64,000 nt of DNA from Jatrophihabitans sp. (lineage in GTDB: Bacteria; Actinomycetota; Actinomycetes; Mycobacteriales; Jatrophihabitantaceae), in contig DASVQQ010000008.1 in NCBI GenBank assembly GCA_036389035.1, positions 62,001-126,000 on the forward strand, given 5' to 3'. This document shows, in pieces, positions 63,693-64,000 of the stretch; positions within the stretch are counted from its first letter, which is position 1, and every line of letters starts with the position of its first letter. The notes under the pieces are model-generated. The model saw nothing but the letters and a program-made list of their open reading frames with translations. It made no database searches and was not told the DNA's origin. A program made the position numbers and the translations under genes.

Positions 63693-64000
63693 TTGTCGAC
63701 AGTGGTGGATCTGCGCAGTGACACGGTCACCAGGCCCTCGGCGGCGATGCGGCGGGCGATGGCCGAGGCCGAGGTCGGTGACGACGTCTACGGCGATGAC
63801 CCGACGGTCAACGCCCTGGAGGCCGAGGTGGCCCGGATGCTGGGCTACGACGCCGGGCTGTTCACGCCGTCGGGCTCGCTGGCCAACCAGCTTGCCCTGC
63901 GATTGCTGGTCAAACCCGGCGAGGAACTCGTCTGCGACCGGATCGCGCACGTCGTGCGGGCCGAGATGGGCGCCGCTGCGGCCTTCTCCGGAATCACCAC
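63693..64000 (+). CDS. Threonine aldolase (beta-eliminating lyase family), 3' end outside the window
   Basis: The N-terminal part reads VVDLRSDTVTRPSAAMRRAM, VGDDVYGDDPTVNALEAEVA and GLFTPSGSLANQLALRLL, the opening of low-specificity L-threonine aldolase, which splits threonine or allo-threonine to glycine and acetaldehyde using PLP. The PLP lysine lies beyond the right edge. TTG 63693 or GTG 63702 could start it. It begins 5 bases after aroG. Confidence 0.88.
   Translation, partial: MSTVVDLRSDTVTRPSAAMRRAMAEAEVGDDVYGDDPTVNALEAEVARMLGYDAGLFTPSGSLANQLALRLLVKPGEELVCDRIAHVVRAEMGAAAAFSGIT

Overview
The window is GC-rich actinobacterial chromosome. Its gene order follows a block I know from Mycobacterium tuberculosis (roughly Rv2204c to Rv2178c): erpA, adoK, asnB, ctaC, ctaF, qcrB-qcrA-qcrC, ctaE, trpD, a DnaQ/UvrC-like protein, an NlpC/P60 hydrolase, pimB, fadD15, SRPBCC proteins, then an acylglycerol-phosphate acyltransferase, an Rv2179c-type exoribonuclease and aroG. 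A PimB-type mannosyltransferase and a diheme QcrC point to a PIM-making actinomycete with a bcc-aa3 respiratory branch. Abundant secreted hydrolases suit a soil-type, non-pathogenic lineage. Genus cannot be fixed from the sequence alone.

Layout. 1-3827: nadA (cut by the left edge), a DoxX protein with a repeat tail, erpA and adoK. 3828-8388 is an accessory insertion at the adoK/asnB junction. It holds a broken GNAT gene, a DUF2510 membrane protein, a 191-base second copy of part of adoK, and a tightly overlapping minus-strand operon: a 65-codon acidic peptide, a SagB-type dehydrogenase, a second nitroreductase and a PhyH-type Fe(II)/2-oxoglutarate oxygenase. This looks like an undescribed peptide-modifying (RiPP-like) locus and is the best candidate for a new system. 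8389-12878: a coupled operon (class V aminotransferase-TusA fusion, RmlC-like epimerase, asnB, PemK/MazF-like protein). 13073-21260: respiratory genes. 21291-32832: trpD, DnaQ/UvrC-like protein, NlpC/P60 hydrolase behind a c-di-AMP (ydaO) riboswitch, membrane metallopeptidase, pimB, fadD15, two SRPBCC proteins and a ROK kinase.

32877-54153 is a second, large accessory region: vapBC, a secreted alpha-amylase, two tandem secreted proteins that resemble beta-pore-forming toxins, SixA, an M14 carboxypeptidase, an ATP-grasp-like protein facing a 54-codon ORF, three tandem streptogrisin-like proteases (the first lacking catalytic His and Ser), an SDR, a cysteine-desulfurase-like enzyme, an adenylation-carrier-membrane acyltransferase fusion behind an iron-box-like site, a decayed fic gene and small unknowns. 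54303-64000 returns to housekeeping: EEP nuclease, oligopeptidase B, a nucleoside-kinase-like protein, an esterase, plsC-type acyltransferase, exoribonuclease, pfkA, aroG and the start of a threonine aldolase gene cut by the right edge.

Many adjacent genes overlap by 1-4 bases (ATGA, GTGA or TGATG), indicating extensive translational coupling. No tRNA, rRNA, CRISPR array, transposase or integrase was recognised. All family assignments are from reading translations and motifs by eye; no database search was run.
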